A stretch of DNA of 64,000 nucleotides from Setoptus koraiensis (lineage: Eukaryota; Arthropoda). Both the position numbers and the translations under genes were made by a program. A model generated the notes under the pieces. The model made no database searches. It was not told the DNA's origin and was given only the letters and a program-made list of their open reading frames with translations. Each line of letters begins with the position of its first letter. The first letter of the stretch is position 1. The stretch covers positions 22,320,001-22,384,000 of the forward strand of contig CM106586.1 in NCBI GenBank assembly GCA_048013815.1, written 5' to 3'. Positions 10,671-23,587 of this stretch are shown piece by piece.

Positions 10671-11513
10671 TCAGATTCTGATGAAACTTTCGGTATAGGT
10701 TTATATTGACCTCAATAGAACGAAAAAAGTGGTCCGGAAGTGCGGAAACTTCCGGTTCTGGTTTTACCTCAAGTTAGAGCTAGAGGTCTGAAAATCACCA
10801 TACTAGCCTTCCGAAAGACGCTGAATACAATGGCATAATTTTCAGCTCGGTGCGACTTCCGGTTCTCGAGATATCGGCATATTTATTGGTTTGGAAGACC
10901 GGAAGTTGACGAATTTCAGCTTCGCTGCACTCGGGGATGAACCTGCGATGGGTCTGAGAACTCGGCCTGCGGCCTCGTAATTTGGAGGCCGTCACATCTC
11001 CGTCGTCGCTCCCGCGACGACTGCGTGCGACGGGAACCCTTCGGGTAGGGTTGATGAGCGCTTCGGGTTTCGGGCTTCGCCCTCAGCCCTCCGCTCACAT
11101 GACTGCAAACCATAGACGAGAGTAAGAGACTAGAAGAAATGTTAAAAGCCTCGGAACATGATTCAAGCACAGATCTAGCGCTGTGCCATCTTGTGTGGCG
11201 ACATATCGGAGCCTCTAGGGCGCACGTATTTACTCGTGCGCGCGGATGCTTCGTCCCGAGCGGGATACCCGCGCGGTTTTTCCTGAATATCTCCGCAACC
11301 GGAAGCCGCACACACGTAAAACGAACTCCATTGTACTCAGAATGTTCATATCCTGCTGCATATCAAGTTCCATAGCTCTAGCTTGAATTTTGTGTAAAAC
11401 CGGAACCGGAAGTTTCCGCACTTCCGGACCAGCGAATCCGTTGTTTGGGGGCCCTAAGGGCCCCATGTGTGAAGTTTGGTGGAAATCTGAGTGTGGCACT
11501 ATTCGCTACAACA
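10649..11513. mobile_element. Foldback-like repeat copy 2 with about 150-bp inverted arms
   Basis: The left arm (10649-10800) and the reverse complement of the right arm (11363-11513) share a roughly 30-base block (containing GCGAATAGTGCCACACTC) and a block around TCCGGAAGTGCGGAAACTTC. The centre (10996-11106) contains the small hairpin GTCGTCGC/GCGACGAC and the sequence shared with copy 1. This resembles foldback-type or non-autonomous DNA elements, but the family is unassigned. Related CTTCCGG-rich sequence also appears near 24080-24180. Confidence 0.55.
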
Positions 11514-12197
11514 CCCGAGAAATCAATGAAAGGAAGTGGAAATCCACTCCTTAGTGTTCTTCGCGATTCAGCACATTTTCAGCACTATACCAATAGTTTT
11601 TCATTTCGCCTTTGTTTGTCGGCTTCACCATGTCGTTCTAGGACGATTCTTCCTGAGATATCATCCGAAATCTCATCCATTTTGCAAAAAAAAAAGTGCA
11701 CGAAACATGAAGCCACACACTCTTTCTGCTGGTGAATTGAGATATGACTCAAGAATGAGAAACATGCAGTGAGATGATTTTCTGGTTAGAACCTTTCCAG
11801 TATTCTGAAGACGAACAGAAATGATCCTAGACTTGTGAGTAAATCCCAAGTATTAGATTAATCTACATCGCGACATGAGATATACCCAACATTCTTGTCA
11901 AACAACTGTGATTTCCTACGAAAATTGTGAATATCCCTGTATCTTCTAGACACTTAGCTCATCTAGGCTGATTTTGTGAGGGTCCAGAAGTAATCATTTG
12001 TTCTGTGAATCGGTTGCATCTCAACAAAGAATCATTCATAGGTGAATAAAAAGTTAAATCTTATACTCCATCGGACAAGTGAACTGTGTTTCTCTATAAG
12101 TCTGCAGTTTCGGTTGAAATCTTTATTTAAAAAAAGCATGTACACAGAAAGAAATCTAAAACCTTACAATTTATCAAAGTGATCACCCGTTACTTAC
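11514..12197. other. Region between the transposon block and Ig cassette A
   Basis: AT-rich sequence, no gene seen. On the minus strand this is immediately downstream of the cassette A microexon; no Ig or membrane exon is recognised. Confidence 0.4.
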
Positions 12198-13380
12198 CGA
12201 AGGTTAACTTTGCCATGCATTCTGACCAGTTTTTAGGATACTTCAATTAGTGACTTCGTAAACTGACACTCTACTTACCTTGAATATCTACCTTGATAAT
12301 CTTCTTGAGATCGGGTTCTACTTTGTTGGAGGCAACACACTCGTAAAGACCGGAATTATGCGGTGTAGCATCATTAATCGTTAACATTCCATCGACATCC
12401 TTCAAATTGACTGTATCATTGATGTTACTATTCAACTTTATCCACCTCACCATTGGATGTGGCTGACCCTTAGCCGAGCAGTTCATTTTTGCTGTTTGCC
12501 CAACGGCAATCTTTATGTCTTGAGGTTCCACTAGCCACTTTAGTTCGGCTATATAAATCATCGATAGGATGATATTGGATATTTAATAATAAGTTGATAT
12601 GTAATCAATTGAAACTAAGTAGTAATCAAAAATTATATATTCCATCAGTCCCACCACGTCCATCAACGAGGTACGAATAGTAATATCATAGTTGAGTTAA
12701 TTAGTAAGCAAGGATACTTACCTACAACCACTAAACTTGCAGAGACACTGTCGTGACCATATGAGTTTTCCACTCGACAAGTGTATTTACCTGCGTTAAC
12801 AACAGTGATATTGGTTACCTGCAATATTGAGTGGCCTTGCTCAAACTTGATAGTATGTTGTCCCCCGTAATTGGTGTCCAATTTGTGACCATCTTTTGAC
12901 CAGTTAAATCTAAGATCATGAATGTTCTTTCCATTGGACACAATGCAAAACATTTCGGCGCTTGATCCCTCACTGTAGCTATCATCGAGCGCCATGGGAA
13001 GTAACTTTGGGATACCTGCAAAAGAAGAATATTATTGATCATTGTAAGAATATGGGTAGACAATTCATGATGCAACAAGCATGTTGAAGCAAGTTGACGC
13101 AGACAATGAAATCTCGATGATCTCTCATATATTTAATGGGTACTCGGTAGATGCGTTCATGTGTGATTTTTGTTGTTTGCTCGTCCATACAAAATATGTG
13201 AGAATGTAATTTCGGGATAATATTTTGACGAGTAATCCAATTGATCTGTGCCTACTTACTTGATTTGAGTTTACTGTTAGAATTTGCGCCATTTGCCTCT
13301 GCCGACAATGTATAAACTTCCATGATAAATAGAAACAACAACCAGCCTGATCGTTGTCGTGGCTTGTTGGCCGTATCCAT
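12198..13380 (-). CDS. Dscam-like 5' cassette A: signal peptide, Ig1, Ig2, candidate microexon
   Basis: This is a paralogue of cassette B with the same exon plan. Exon 13260-13380 starts at MDTANKPRQ and encodes a signal peptide (SGWLLFLFIMEVYTLSAEA) ending NSKLKS, phase 1; an in-frame upstream ATG exists but the hydrophobic core favours 13380. Exon 12722-13015 is Ig1 (294 nt, the same length as in B). Exon 12279-12548 is Ig2 (270 nt, same as B). A candidate 24-nt microexon lies at 12198-12221. Here the Ig2 acceptor (TTTATATAG) is better than in B. By my count about 26 of 97 Ig1 residues differ between cassettes, but only 5 of about 90 in Ig2. No constant exons follow before the transposon block. 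Function is inferred to be adhesion or recognition from Dscam kinship; expression is unknown. An alternative reading is a pair of tandem two-Ig genes whose last exons I cannot see. Confidence 0.68.
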
Positions 13381-14495
13381 TTGTCCGTGTAGATTGAGAA
13401 TGTTGCAACGATTTGAAATAATTGCGTTGTTTGGTCGACGATTGAATGTCTCACGTGGGATCAAACCGATTACGAGGTAAATAGAACTCTATGGATCATT
13501 TGTATATATCTATCTGAAATACTGGTCGTAGTTATGTAATAAATAAATTAATAATAAAATCTTGGTGTTATAATAACCGTAGTGAAAAGCAATTGATGAG
13601 TTGAATCAGTGTGTTTTACATTGGATTTGTTTTGTTTTTTCACGCGTTTTTTATCCGCATAAGCCACCAGCTGATATGCGGTAACAGTGCACCGAAATGG
13701 CGCCAATTTGAGCTTGAGAGCAGCGAATGTAATATGCTGCTCTGTGGAGCTCAAAGAATTGCATTACGTCAGCATCAAGTATCGTTTGATTGCGTTTTGT
13801 TCAAATGTATGTAAGTACAAAAAAGAGATGAGAAAAGAAAGTGGTTTTCTCGTTAGGAGAATGGCCTGAGAAAAGAAAAAAGCAGCAACAACAGCAGCAA
13901 TTTAGTGAGTTACACACACACACCATTTGGTGGTAGTTGAAGAAGCACTAAACTTGTTATTACAAATCATTATTATTTCTATTGATGCTATTATTACATG
14001 CAGTTGGACATGTTAGAGAGACAGGGAGACAGAGCATCCACACTTGTTGTAGTATACAAACAAACAAAGTGGCCGCTGGTCGATGACAATCTATTCTTAT
14101 CATCAATAGCACTGACGATGAGAACTCGGTGTGCCGTGTCCATCGACTCACCTTTAGCGACGGCTATTATGCAACGGTAAAGGAGTTTTAGACACTTGGA
14201 CACTTTGGAACAGCGCTGACCGATTACCTAGACACACAGTGATGACTTGGACTTGGTGGGTCATTTCATCGGCATTCGGCCATCGTCACTCGATCAGTGA
14301 TTCACTCAAACACTTGACACAGCATTCATCACTCGTCTACGAGCTGATTCAATGACAGCAATCACTGGCAATTGACAATACAGCAAATCTGACTGTATAT
14401 CTGACCATGTGATGTATATGTGATAGCACCAATGAACGAGCACCAATATTGTTGGCAGTGTTAGATGGCGTCATTCATTATAATTATCAATCGAA
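13381..14495. other. Divergent intergenic region between cassette A and the low-complexity gene
   Basis: AT-rich sequence with no supported gene. It separates two head-to-head genes, so it probably contains both promoters. I see no canonical TATA box at a convincing distance. Confidence 0.4.
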
Positions 14496-14704
14496 ATGTG
14501 CACGCCAAACCTATTGCGTGATACATCACCATTGTTATTGTTGTCCAATACCAACGAAAGTGGTAGATATTACAAGAACTCATCAGTGGTGCTGGCCAAC
14601 TGCGGCACCAACACCAACAACAACATCTACAACATTGGCGACAGCAGAGGCAGCAGGCAAAAAGAAACGAAAGATGGCGAACACTACAAATTGAATGACA
14701 ACAA

Positions 14705-14735
<31 letters not shown>

Positions 14736-17700
14736 AACAACAGCAACAACAATGACACCGACGAAGATGGAAATGAAGAAGATGAAACGCCAGTGCAGAG
14801 TGACGCCAATGAAGAGCATTGTGACGACGAAGACAGCAGCAAAGAAATACTTGGACTGCCGTACACTGGCTCGACAAACGTCTATCCATCAGACAGCATA
14901 AATGGAGAGGAGATGGGCCAAAATAAAGAGCAACAGCAATACAATAAGGAGAGATCGTTTAGGATTGTAGCTGCTAAACGGCTTTCCAACAAAACAGCGC
15001 CACCAACAGCAACAACAACAACAACGACAGCAGCAAATGGCCACGATTGTAAATTAAACGAAAGCCCGGAGCGACCGGACCACAACAATAACAGTTTTAA
15101 TTATAGCAATCTCAGCAACAACAACAACAGCAACACCAATAATAACCATTGCCACCAGGTAAAACAAACAAGGAGATACCATTCAATTGATTTCTCTCCT
15201 GACCATTACAACGCCGCTGGCCACAACGGTGCAACGGTACGTCCACTTGTAGTATATGATGATGATGATGATCAAATCGTCGTAAATAGTAATAATGATG
15301 ACAATGACGATGACTCACTTAACCACGTTGGCATATATCAAAGCATCAATAATAGCCCTGGTGGTAATAATAAGAGTTTTCGTCTGATTAGAACAATAAC
15401 AGGTAACAATCAGCAGCAGCAACAACAAAAATCTTTGTCCATAAATGATAGTCGCTTGTTAGCTGCTGCGGCAGCGGCCAGAGGATTGATTATAGCAAAA
15501 AGAAGTCGCCGTTGTCAAATATCTGGCCCTGCCACCAGTGACAATAATAGCCTAGCCAGTTTAGCCGCGTCCGTAACAAGATCGTCGTTTATAAACAAAC
15601 AAAAGACAAACAACAACCAGCAGCAGCAGCAGCATTTTGCATCGTTGTCGTTTCGTCCAGTTAGCAGAAATAAGCTCACTAGATCCATAGTAAGTAGATT
15701 GTCGACAGGCAAACGATTACAGACTGAGCTAGATTGTCATGAATTAGCCAGTTATTCGTTAGTCGATGATAATCATCGATTGGCGCAACAACAACAACAA
15801 CAACATCATCATCATTTTAAAAGATCGTCGTCGTCTGTTGCGTCATCTACTGACCCAAGCTCGTCGTCGCCGTCGTCAACGTCGTCCACATCAGTGGCGT
15901 GCACCTCGTCGCCTACACACCATTCTGATGGGCAACAACATTACGCAGCAACAAGTGGCCTGACATCATCAAGCAAGAGGAGAAGTGTTAGATTTATACA
16001 ATCAAAGTGTTTGCCACCACCAGTGAATCATCCCACCTTCAAGAAGAGCAATTCTCAATTGATATTATGCACGACAGCAGCTCCAGCAACGACAACAACA
16101 ACAACAACGAGCCTCGACAATGCCAACAACAAGCAGCCGGCCGATAATAGTAGCACCACAAACAGCGACCATAGCAGCAAAGTTCCACCCGTCAAGGCTA
16201 GACTGAGGTCCTCGTTGCTGACAAACAGACAGCAACAACCACAGGCTTGCGTTGCATCGGAGCTGTCAGAGCGGACTGATTTTAATGGGGGTCAACTGAT
16301 TGCTGACCAGCAAGCAGAACAGCAACTGACAACGTCACGCCGACGATCGCATCAGGCGAGCAACAACCAAGGCGATTCAACGCCCGACACAAGACGGCAC
16401 CAACACCAACAACAACAGCAGCAACAACAGCAGCAACAACAGCAGCAACAACAGCAACAACAACAGCAGCAACGACAGCAACAACAAGAGGCCAAACAGG
16501 AGTCGCTGCTGGATTTATCCGATGACAACATGCACCGATCACAGTTGTACATGATGGCAGGAACGCGACCGGCAACGCTCACATCGAGCAAGTCACCCGC
16601 TCACAGCGACTATTATACCAACAGCGGCAACAGCAACAACAACAACACCGCCAACAGCAGCAGCAACAACAACGCCAACAACAGAGTTGCTGTTGGTCAT
16701 TTGGTCAATCAGCAGCAGCGAAAGGCGGCCCAACATCGTCAGCAGCAACAGGCCAGATTACATGCAGCAGCGACCACTAATCACTATTCAATGGCCACCA
16801 CCGAATTAGATTCGGGTTCGTCGGCCGCATCGTCGGCCTCGTCGCTAACATGCCCACTAAATACCTCCACTTCGACGGGTACCACTGTGGCCGGTCACCG
16901 GCATCGTCACCACAAGCGTCACGATGAGTTTGTCGTAAGCAGTGGGGGCGCCGGTTCGTTGTATCACGCAACAGATGTAAACAACAACAACAGCAGCAGC
17001 AGCAGCATCGTCAAGACAGCAAACAACAACAACAGAAGAGTGAAATCGTCGTCTAACACAACCATGTTGTATCATGTAAATCGCGCCCCTGTCGTGGGCA
17101 AGCGACAACATCAATTGCGCAACAACACTGTTGATATCAACGATTATGAAGTGCAAGATGACGACGACGACGACGACGACGAGGATGTGGATGACGATGA
17201 TGATGAAGACGATGAAAATTATGACGACTTGCGGGATGATTACATCGACGGGGGCCTCATTAACCAAAATTATCACGATGCACGTCAGTATCGTCATTTG
17301 CGTCACGCTAGCACTGGCAGCGGCCAAACCAACCAACCAATTAAAGTCGGCAACGGCACCAAGAAACTGCAAGATCACACGTCGAGGCTGTTGAAGCAGC
17401 CAGTGGCGGTCCAACAGCAAAAGCACGCCAACAATGACATCAACAACAACAACAACAGCGACAACAACAACGACAGCAAGACTCAGGTGAGAAGGGCGAT
17501 TCGGCCGGCTCCCCCGCCTGTGCCCAACAAAAATCAGCGCCACCAAGCGGCCAATAATAGTGGCCAGACAGCGGCGTCCGGTTCGCCGAAACACGACGCC
17601 ACCAGCGGCGGCATTACGGGCCAGCCGGCGCCGGCCGACGGCAACAATGGTCGCGGAGTAGCAGCCGCGTCCGCTTCTTGGCGCCGTTACCTGACATCCG

Positions 17701-19535
17701 CCCTGTTGGGCAACAACAACCAGCGACAGCAGCAGCGAGTGTTTGACACGCCAAAGCAGACTAGACAAAACAACAGCAACAACAACAACAACAGCAACAA
17801 CAACAGCAACAACAACAACAACAACAACAAAACAAACAACAACGCCAGTTTGGGCGGCAAAACAACGGCGGCCAAATTGTCATCGGGCAACAAGAGTCGC
17901 AGTGCGCAACATTTGGCAAGCCACTCGCTTGCCGCAAACGGAGCTTGCGGCAACGGCGCAAATACTAACGGTGCTGGCTTGCAGCGACAGGTTGTTGGAT
18001 CGAGCGAACAATTGTCGGCAGCCGTGTGCCGGGCGGTAGAGGATGCGCAAGCCATGCAGTTTGTCAGCAGTTACGTCAATCAGTCGTCGCACAATGTTAC
18101 GCAACACCAACAGCCGAATCATCATTTGAACAACAGCAACAATTACAGCGCCTCTTGTGTGTATCAGACGCCCCAGCGAGGCCGCTCGTCCACATTCTCG
18201 GGCCTGTTGCTTGCCGGCCCGCTCGCACAACAACCGCACCAACAACCACAACCTGTTGCGTCGGGCCACCATCGGCATCAGCTGCTGTACCCCTCGAGCG
18301 GTCAGCAACAACAACACAGCAACACCATATACGCGCCAATCGCACAAGCGCAAGCGAGCCAGCAGCACCAATCCATGTCCGCGATGCAGCACCAATCCAT
18401 GTCAGCGATGCAGCACCATCAGAGTCAACATCAGGTGCCCCTGTTGGTGCCCCATTACACAAGCAGGCATCATTGCGGCGGCGGCCAAGCGGTCAGCAGC
18501 AGCGACCCCTTTGGCACGTACGCAAATCTGGCCCAGGCTATAGCATCCGCTCAACAGCATCACCAAGTGGCCATTGTGCCAACTAGCAATAAACTCAATC
18601 AACTTGTTGCCACTGGTCACTCCACTTATCCGTTCAACTGTCAAACTAACCAAGCCACCCGAACTGACCACCACCATCACCATCAGCAGCGCTATTGTGG
18701 CTCTCATCATCATCATCGGGGCTCGTCGTCCACATTGGGTTTTGCCTATCACCACCACCATCATCATCAGCACAATAATAATAATAGTGCAAGCTCTGCG
18801 GCGCCCTCCTCCATCTACGGCGCCCTGCCCAGCAGACCGGCGCCCGTTAGACCGCCGCAACAAGCCGCAACCATATTTGCCACTAACACTTCCGGTTTGA
18901 TTCATCATACCCACACCTCAAACCATCAGCCGGCTGCCCCAATGCCCAGTTCCCTTTTGTATACGGCCAATGGTCAGCCAATGACGGTTGCGCATCTCAC
19001 ATCACACATACCGACTGGTCGTCAGATATTGCTTGCTGACACCAACAACAACAGCAGCAGCAACAACAGCAACAACAACAACAATCACAGACATCACCTG
19101 TCGTATGCAATCTCAACCATTCCGCCGCAGTCGGTGCCACCGCTTCAGATGGCCAGCGCGGCCGGTGTCGGTCATCACGGGCTTGGCGGGCAAAATGGGG
19201 CCCCGTTGCAATTGCCCATTTTGGCCGCTGTCGCTGCCGGCACAAATCAAGCGGCCAACATTGCAAACAATCAGCAGCAACAACAATCTGTGTCGTCTGT
19301 GAATGCCAGCAGCAAATCAACTCTGTTGAGTAATCACCATGCAAATTACATTGACATAGACGAGGCCATCAAGCACAGCAATCAGGCACAATACCCAAAA
19401 TGCAGATATCCGGCCCCAATTGAGTGCTTTCGTCAGACCGATCTAGTGATATTGTGGTCGGCTTTGGCGATCATCTCTATCGTGTTGTTTTTCGGCGTTG
19501 CCATTTGTTCGCGAGCACTCACCGCCAATACTTGA
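14496..19535 (+). CDS. Low-complexity 1679-aa protein with C-terminal membrane anchor, unrecognised
   Basis: I do not recognise this family. The frame is uninterrupted for 5 kb with no sign of introns. Most of the protein is predicted disorder: Asn runs from AAC repeats, Gln runs (longest near 16396-16490), His runs near 18670-18770, an Asp/Glu block near 17155-17220 and a 24-bp repeat at about 18366-18420. The last 60 residues differ sharply: an ordered segment YIDIDEAIKHSNQAQYPK, then CRYPAPIECFRQTD, then a hydrophobic helix (LVILWSALAIISIVLFFGVAI, about residues 1648-1668) and an 8-residue tail. This is the layout of a tail-anchored or type II membrane protein with a very large cytosolic part. 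The start at 14496 is the first ATG of the frame; a later start cannot be excluded. Good donor-like CAG-GTGAGA near 17484 could allow alternative splicing. Confidence 0.7.
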
Positions 19536-22074
19536 TGTGACATTGTTATTATAATAATACGTTACATATATGTAGAGCAATGTATTATACTCCCAAATAC
19601 GTTTGGCCGAATTTCGCCCAAATTGTGGATCTGGCCGGATCTTGCCCGAATTGTCCGCGTACAGGTGACTTTTCAGACAGGTGATTCGCACACATTGGCA
19701 CAGTGAACAGATACACACACATGTACGCCGCATTGTTGTCTGGAGCGACAAAAAGCATCTTTTGGGGTTTTATTGAGGGACAGACAACTGGGCAGCACAT
19801 TGTACTAAACCAACAACAAGCCGGACAAAGCGAACCAAATAAGGACAGTTCACCACTAAAAGTGAAGAAATGCCAAGGAGAAAAAGAATAAGAGAAATAG
19901 GAATATTTTTACTTGTTGCACATTGCAGTCGCGACAATCTGAGAAGAGAATTGTCACGCTCAACAAAGAGGCCGAACAATGGCAGCAATATAGTCTAGTC
20001 TAGTTAGTTTCCATAAACAGTTTATATATAAAAATGTTGTTGTTATCGTAACCTGATCAGCAGCGAGCCAACAGCCAACCGAAACAGGTTGCTAACCGAC
20101 ATTGTAAAGGACTCAATGGAGCAAACAAACAGGGCATTCATACAGGGCTCTTCATTGTTATTATTTTTCATTATAAATTGAAAAATCCAACCAATCTTCT
20201 CATGTAACAATCGATCGGGCCATTCGTTTCATAGCTTATGATTCATAACTTATCCAATGATTCATAACTTATCTAATGATTCATAACTTGTGAATCACAA
20301 GGGCATCCAAGAGAGCACAATTTGTAAGTTAAGTCATTTGTTTCAGTCGTATTCCACACTGGTCAATATCTCTCATCGGCCAGGCCATACTTTTCGCCCA
20401 TCGGCCAGCTTTTTTGGGGCTTTTGTTCGAGTTTTCGGGTGCACGAAAAATCCGCACTCGGCCGCCCCTTGTGAGCGCTACAGCGTCGAAGCCCTAGTTT
20501 CGAAACCCGAAATCACCATTCGGCCGAAGCAATTTCGAGCTCGACTCGTGCATTGCGCGTACTTCGTAGCTGTAAAACAAGTGATTTTCATCTGTTGACT
20601 GCATCCAGTCTTGTTATTGCAAAACGTTTTCGAACCGTGATGTGAACAGCGAATCTCAAAAGTTTTTCTGAAACTTTTTCCAGGGCAAAATCAGCGCCAG
20701 AAAAAAACTGCCATACAAATTGTATGATACAATGCTCACGAGCACTTATGAAACGGCCATCAGGATATTTCCACCAGGTTGTTCTCGTTTGCCGCCGACT
20801 GCTGCCATGTCCAACAAGACACAAAAGGCTCCATTGTTGCAACGGGCCATTTCTGTGTGGACAAGTGATCTTGATCTGCACTCTATCAATCGATTGCAGA
20901 TCGATCCGAACTTTAAATTCCAAAGTACGATTGCAAAGTTATCGCTGGAAATATATTGCTGGCAGTCAGTTCATGAAGTGTGTCAACAAAAAGACGACAA
21001 CAATCGAACTGCATCAAGTGGTCGATAACAACAATTTATAGTTTGTTGAGTCTTGAGTCAATACAAGTTATTGTTAAAAATGATGATACTTATTCTTTTC
21101 GTTCGCTTCCATCCATTTATTGCATCCAGTGGAAATTCTTCGTGTGTGTGACCGCTTGTGTCGCTCGCTTGTCGAAGGTTCTTTTGGTCGCTCCGTCTCG
21201 GTCGCTTCTTCTTGATCGGTGTTTCCACGATCTGCCGCGAATGCTGCCATTAGATGCACCAATTAGATGATGAGAAGAAGCATCGCTCGACAACGGACAC
21301 TGTTGCCGTGCAACAGACAGCCATAATACGATAGACAGTACGATGAGAGTTTCAGTCACTTTCACATCACAATTCGCTGCGAATAGACGAGAGTCTAAAT
21401 ACTTTCTTCTACATCTATTGTCTCTCTGTCAGATGACTTTTTATCATGATTTGTCCCATGTCTCATGTGAAGTGTCTACATGAGAAACGTAACGCATATG
21501 ACACACGACAGGTCAACTGACTCGTTAGTGAGTTGTCTCGAGCTTGTCAGAGTGGGTTCCGTTGAGCTCATCGTGAGCTCGTTGTTCACTCTCTGCTGAC
21601 GTTTGTCAGCACACGGTGACTCAAACAAAACGCAAATCATTAAATAAGCTGCTCGCTGCCCCATTTATCTGGCAGCAAGCATGATTTATTTATTTTATCC
21701 ATAATTTATAGTATAGTATTTATTTAAATTTATCTGGTGTGACGGGCGCAAGCAAGCCGAGCCCACAACAGCTGTTCACCTGTCAACGGTGAGTCGCTAA
21801 TCAAAGTGTTTGTGTGTCGCTTCGGTCTAACTGGTCAGAAAAAATCGCCTTCGGACTATAACCAATGCCTGCGCGCCCGCCTATAACTAATATTGTAAGA
21901 CATTGAATTAAAATTGAATAAAGATTCAAATTTGAACTGATACCCAACTGTTTTGATTGGTTTGGTTTGTTGGTTGGTTGGTTTGGTTTGTTGGTTGATT
22001 GGTTGGTTCGGTTTTTTTTCTGTTTTTTTTTCGTTTTGTTCTGAAAAAAAAAATAAATTCATAATTTTATTTAT
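19536..22074. other. Intergenic region, 3' flank of the low-complexity gene
   Basis: AT-rich sequence with only unsupported short frames. It includes a 19-bp tandem repeat at 20236-20290 and a TTGG-rich stretch at 21955-22012. Confidence 0.4.
20236..20290. repeat. Tandem repeat, about 19 bp x 3
   Basis: Three copies of ATGATTCATAACTTATC-like units lie in a row, with small variation. Confidence 0.75.
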
Positions 22075-22143
22075 TAGTGACAGTGTTACTAGTGTTAAGT
22101 TTGAGAAGAAAACGAATTGTAAACCTATCCATCTATGGAAATT

Positions 22144-22284
22144 GGTATCATCTCAAGAGTAAGAAGAGAGGTTCATGCAGTCGGCCCCGATGGTGCCATT
22201 ATTAACTCGACTGATGTTCCTCGTATTCAAGCTACATTCACTGAAGGTGCTTTAACTAAAAGAATCAAAGTTGATATTCAGCTG
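22144..22284 (+). pseudogene. Ankyrin ZU5-domain fragment
   Basis: About 45 codons read SRVRREVHAVGPDGA, then STDVPRIQATFTEGALTKRIKV. This matches the second ZU5 domain of ankyrins (SRIKQDSNLIGPEGG ... VPQVQAVFPEGALTKKIRV in vertebrates). Nothing before or after it continues the ankyrin sequence, so it is an isolated piece of a host gene lying directly after the left 50-bp repeat. Confidence 0.8.
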
Positions 22285-23587
22285 AGGACACTGCACATGC
22301 AGAATCAGTCAAATTCTTAACCACTGATCATATGAGAGGCCTGGGCGAAGGTAACTCTCACATGGATGTTCGACAATACGAAATGAGTCAAGACATAACA
22401 TTCTTGTCTCGCGATTTCACCGCACCATGCAAACCAATCGCGAGGCTGGAATAATCAGCTCGTGGAATATCTGGCGCACAAGATTCAGGTCCTCATACGA
22501 TAAGATAATTATCTACGGTGGCTCAGCCACAATATTGAATAATTGATAGGTAAATTCAACTGAAGCCTGATCCCATCAACCTTACAGCAGTCAGCGCAAA
22601 AACAATTCGACTCACAAGAGGGTCAGATTCTCTATAATAATGACAATCGTTATGTCATCGAACAAGCAAATTATAATTATCGTATATTTATTATATTTTG
22701 CACTCTAAGCACACCCAATTGGACCGACAGGGATGAACACTAAACTAGCATGTTGTTAAGTACATCATCAAAATGTCTGACGCCTCAATCGGCATCACCA
22801 ACTGGAGATGCAATCCAGTCAACTCGTCAACTTTAAATAATCTCACATGCACGCAATTGTAAAGGTCATATGATGAATCTGATATACTCCACACACATAT
22901 AATCCATAAATCCGTGCATCCATTATTTTAATAATACGTAATATTATTACATGTTACATACAACAATAGGCTTACATTTGATACAATGTTTGCCATGATG
23001 ACCCGCTGATGATAGTACCTACTCTAATAGAGGCACACTGTTCGATACACGAAGCAATAACAACTATTACGTTAGGAGTACAACAACGATAAAAAAATAC
23101 TACATCGATGTCTGCACAAGCTGTTCAGGCTATCGGAGACAATAATCATGAAAACATGAATCTTCTTTCGACAGAGGCCAAACTGGATGTGAATAGCGAT
23201 TTATTATGTTAGCAAGAGAGCTGGTATCACTTGTCGGCTGGGCTAAACAAATACCAGGGTTCTCTGATTCACAACGATCATCAAAAGATACACTTACCTT
23301 AAGACTGATTGTGTTGGGCCTCGCTTAGGTTTTTAATTCAATGTTGATTGGTTTGATATTCAAAAATTAACACACGATTTCGTTGGTATTTCTTGATTCT
23401 TTGGGTTTCTAAACTGGTTTTCGATTGAGAAATACTATTGGTGCAAGTAACTTGACTGATTGATGTGGTTAGAACGATTGCAAAACTCGAACTGAAATTA
23501 GAACAGGGTAAATCGAAGATCGAGGACGATCAACACGCTCCCCCGGAGGAGTAGGATGTTAAGTTTGAGAAGAAAACGAATTGTAAA

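Noticed and set aside
16857-17768. 303-codon minus-strand Val/Ile-rich frame, and similar poly-Cys or poly-Val frames opposite CAA/CAG runs
   Set aside because: These are antisense shadows of Asn/Gln/Asp repeats in the plus-strand gene.
21117-21365. 82-codon minus-strand frame resembling a small secreted peptide precursor
   Set aside because: It begins with GTG, the only nearby ATG is out of frame, and there is no acceptor that clearly supplies an upstream exon.
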